From: Candidatus Aminicenantota bacterium
GTDB taxonomy: Bacteria > Acidobacteriota > Aminicenantia > JAMOAD01
Assembly: GCA_027070475.1 (NCBI GenBank)
Contig: JALXDT010000187.1
Location: forward strand, 1-5,689
Direction of reading: 5' to 3'
DNA: 5,689 nucleotides
Made by a program: the position numbers and the translations under genes
In this document: positions 5,323 through 5,689 of the stretch, piece by piece
Layout: every line of letters starts with the position of its first letter
Position numbering within the stretch: the first letter of the stretch is position 1
Notes under the pieces: model-generated
The model's database searches: none
Told to the model about the DNA's origin: nothing
The model's input: only the letters and a program-made list of their open reading frames with translations

Positions 5323-5689
5323 TTAAACTCCCAAAACAAAAAATAGTGTCATAAAAAATAAAAGTGGAGAAAGAACTGTTAAAATCAGCTTTTCGGAAAG
5401 AATAGGCTTGCCGGCTCTTAAGAAAGCCAAAAGCATTCCTCCTAATCCGATCAAAATCCCTCCCACTGCAACAAAAATAATATTAACTCCTGTCTTACCA
5501 GTAAAATACAGAAAAAAAGGAAGAAAAGCAATTATAAGCCCGGCTATTCCATGCCCGATTATAATGGAAAGCACAGATAGAAGTCTTCCTCCTGTAAACC
5601 TGAATAAGATTATAGCAAGAAAGATGAAAATCACAAAAATTAAATATATTGTAAAATATTTTTTTAAAAAAGCTTCTACGAGAGCCAGA
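5323..5689 (-). CDS. Partial membrane protein of the same unrecognised family, 5' end beyond the window
   Basis: The frame is open from the right edge (first complete codon 5688-5686) to TAA at 5325-5323, giving 122 visible codons. A GTG at 5634 could be read as a start and would give 103 residues. I reject it because the 19 codons before it continue the alignment with the paralogue (LVEAFLKKY against GLIAKHYKK), so the true start lies outside the window. The visible part has about four helices: one near the cut edge, then three that match helices 5-7 of the downstream gene. Shared elements are G-H-G-I-A-G-L, FVAVGGILIGLGG, AFLRAGK and LSPLLFF. In the 25-residue core around the GG-L-I-G-L-GG motif I count 18 identities. 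It ends 17 bases before its paralogue and is probably cotranscribed with it. Function is unknown; the pair arose by tandem duplication. Confidence 0.8.
   Translation of the reverse strand, partial: LALVEAFLKKYFTIYLIFVIFIFLAIILFRFTGGRLLSVLSIIIGHGIAGLIIAFLPFFLYFTGKTGVNIIFVAVGGILIGLGGMLLAFLRAGKPILSEKLILTVLSPLLFFMTLFFVLGV

Noticed and set aside
1..5689. CRISPR array, tRNA, riboswitch, insertion sequence or defence system
   Set aside because: No regularly spaced direct repeats, cloverleaf-like sequence, transposase motif, terminal inverted repeats or known defence domains were seen on either strand.

Overview
The window comes from an AT-rich bacterial genome (roughly one third G+C by eye). Long intact reading frames, short gene overlaps, a consensus AGGAGG ribosome-binding site, an intrinsic terminator and a bacterial-type TsaB all point to Bacteria. 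The sequence does not let me name a phylum. An uncultivated or environmental lineage is possible, but that is a guess.

Layout, left to right. Bases 1-151 (minus strand) hold an internal piece of GlmS, the glucosamine-6-phosphate synthase. Its first 100 bases are 55% G+C by hand count, against 23% in the next 100. The frame runs back into an in-frame stop and has no start codon, so this is either a decayed or transferred fragment or a chimeric contig end. From 198 to 2674 (plus strand) lie two tandem, paralogous MacB/FtsX-type ABC permeases joined by a 1-base stop/start overlap. No ATP-binding or membrane-fusion partner is present in the window. The second permease stops one base away from the stop of the convergent gene tsaB.

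The rest is on the minus strand. Read in transcription order from the right edge, it has four genes. (1) A membrane protein whose 5' end is cut off by the window edge (5323-5689). (2) A paralogous 205-residue membrane protein with a consensus Shine-Dalgarno sequence (4688-5305), closed by a clear intrinsic terminator (4627-4664). (3) A sodium:solute symporter family protein (3325-4602). (4) tsaB (2676-3332), which overlaps the symporter by 8 bases and makes part of the tRNA t6A modification machinery.

How the genes work together: the two permeases probably form one heterodimeric ABC transporter or mechanotransmission complex. The symporter and tsaB are coupled by overlap but have no obvious shared function. 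The two unknown membrane proteins share a C-terminal half of about 120 residues. They are the least explained content of the window, which otherwise looks like ordinary chromosomal housekeeping and transport genes. I found no CRISPR array, tRNA, rRNA, insertion sequence or phage gene. No gene-free stretch exceeds about 100 bases.
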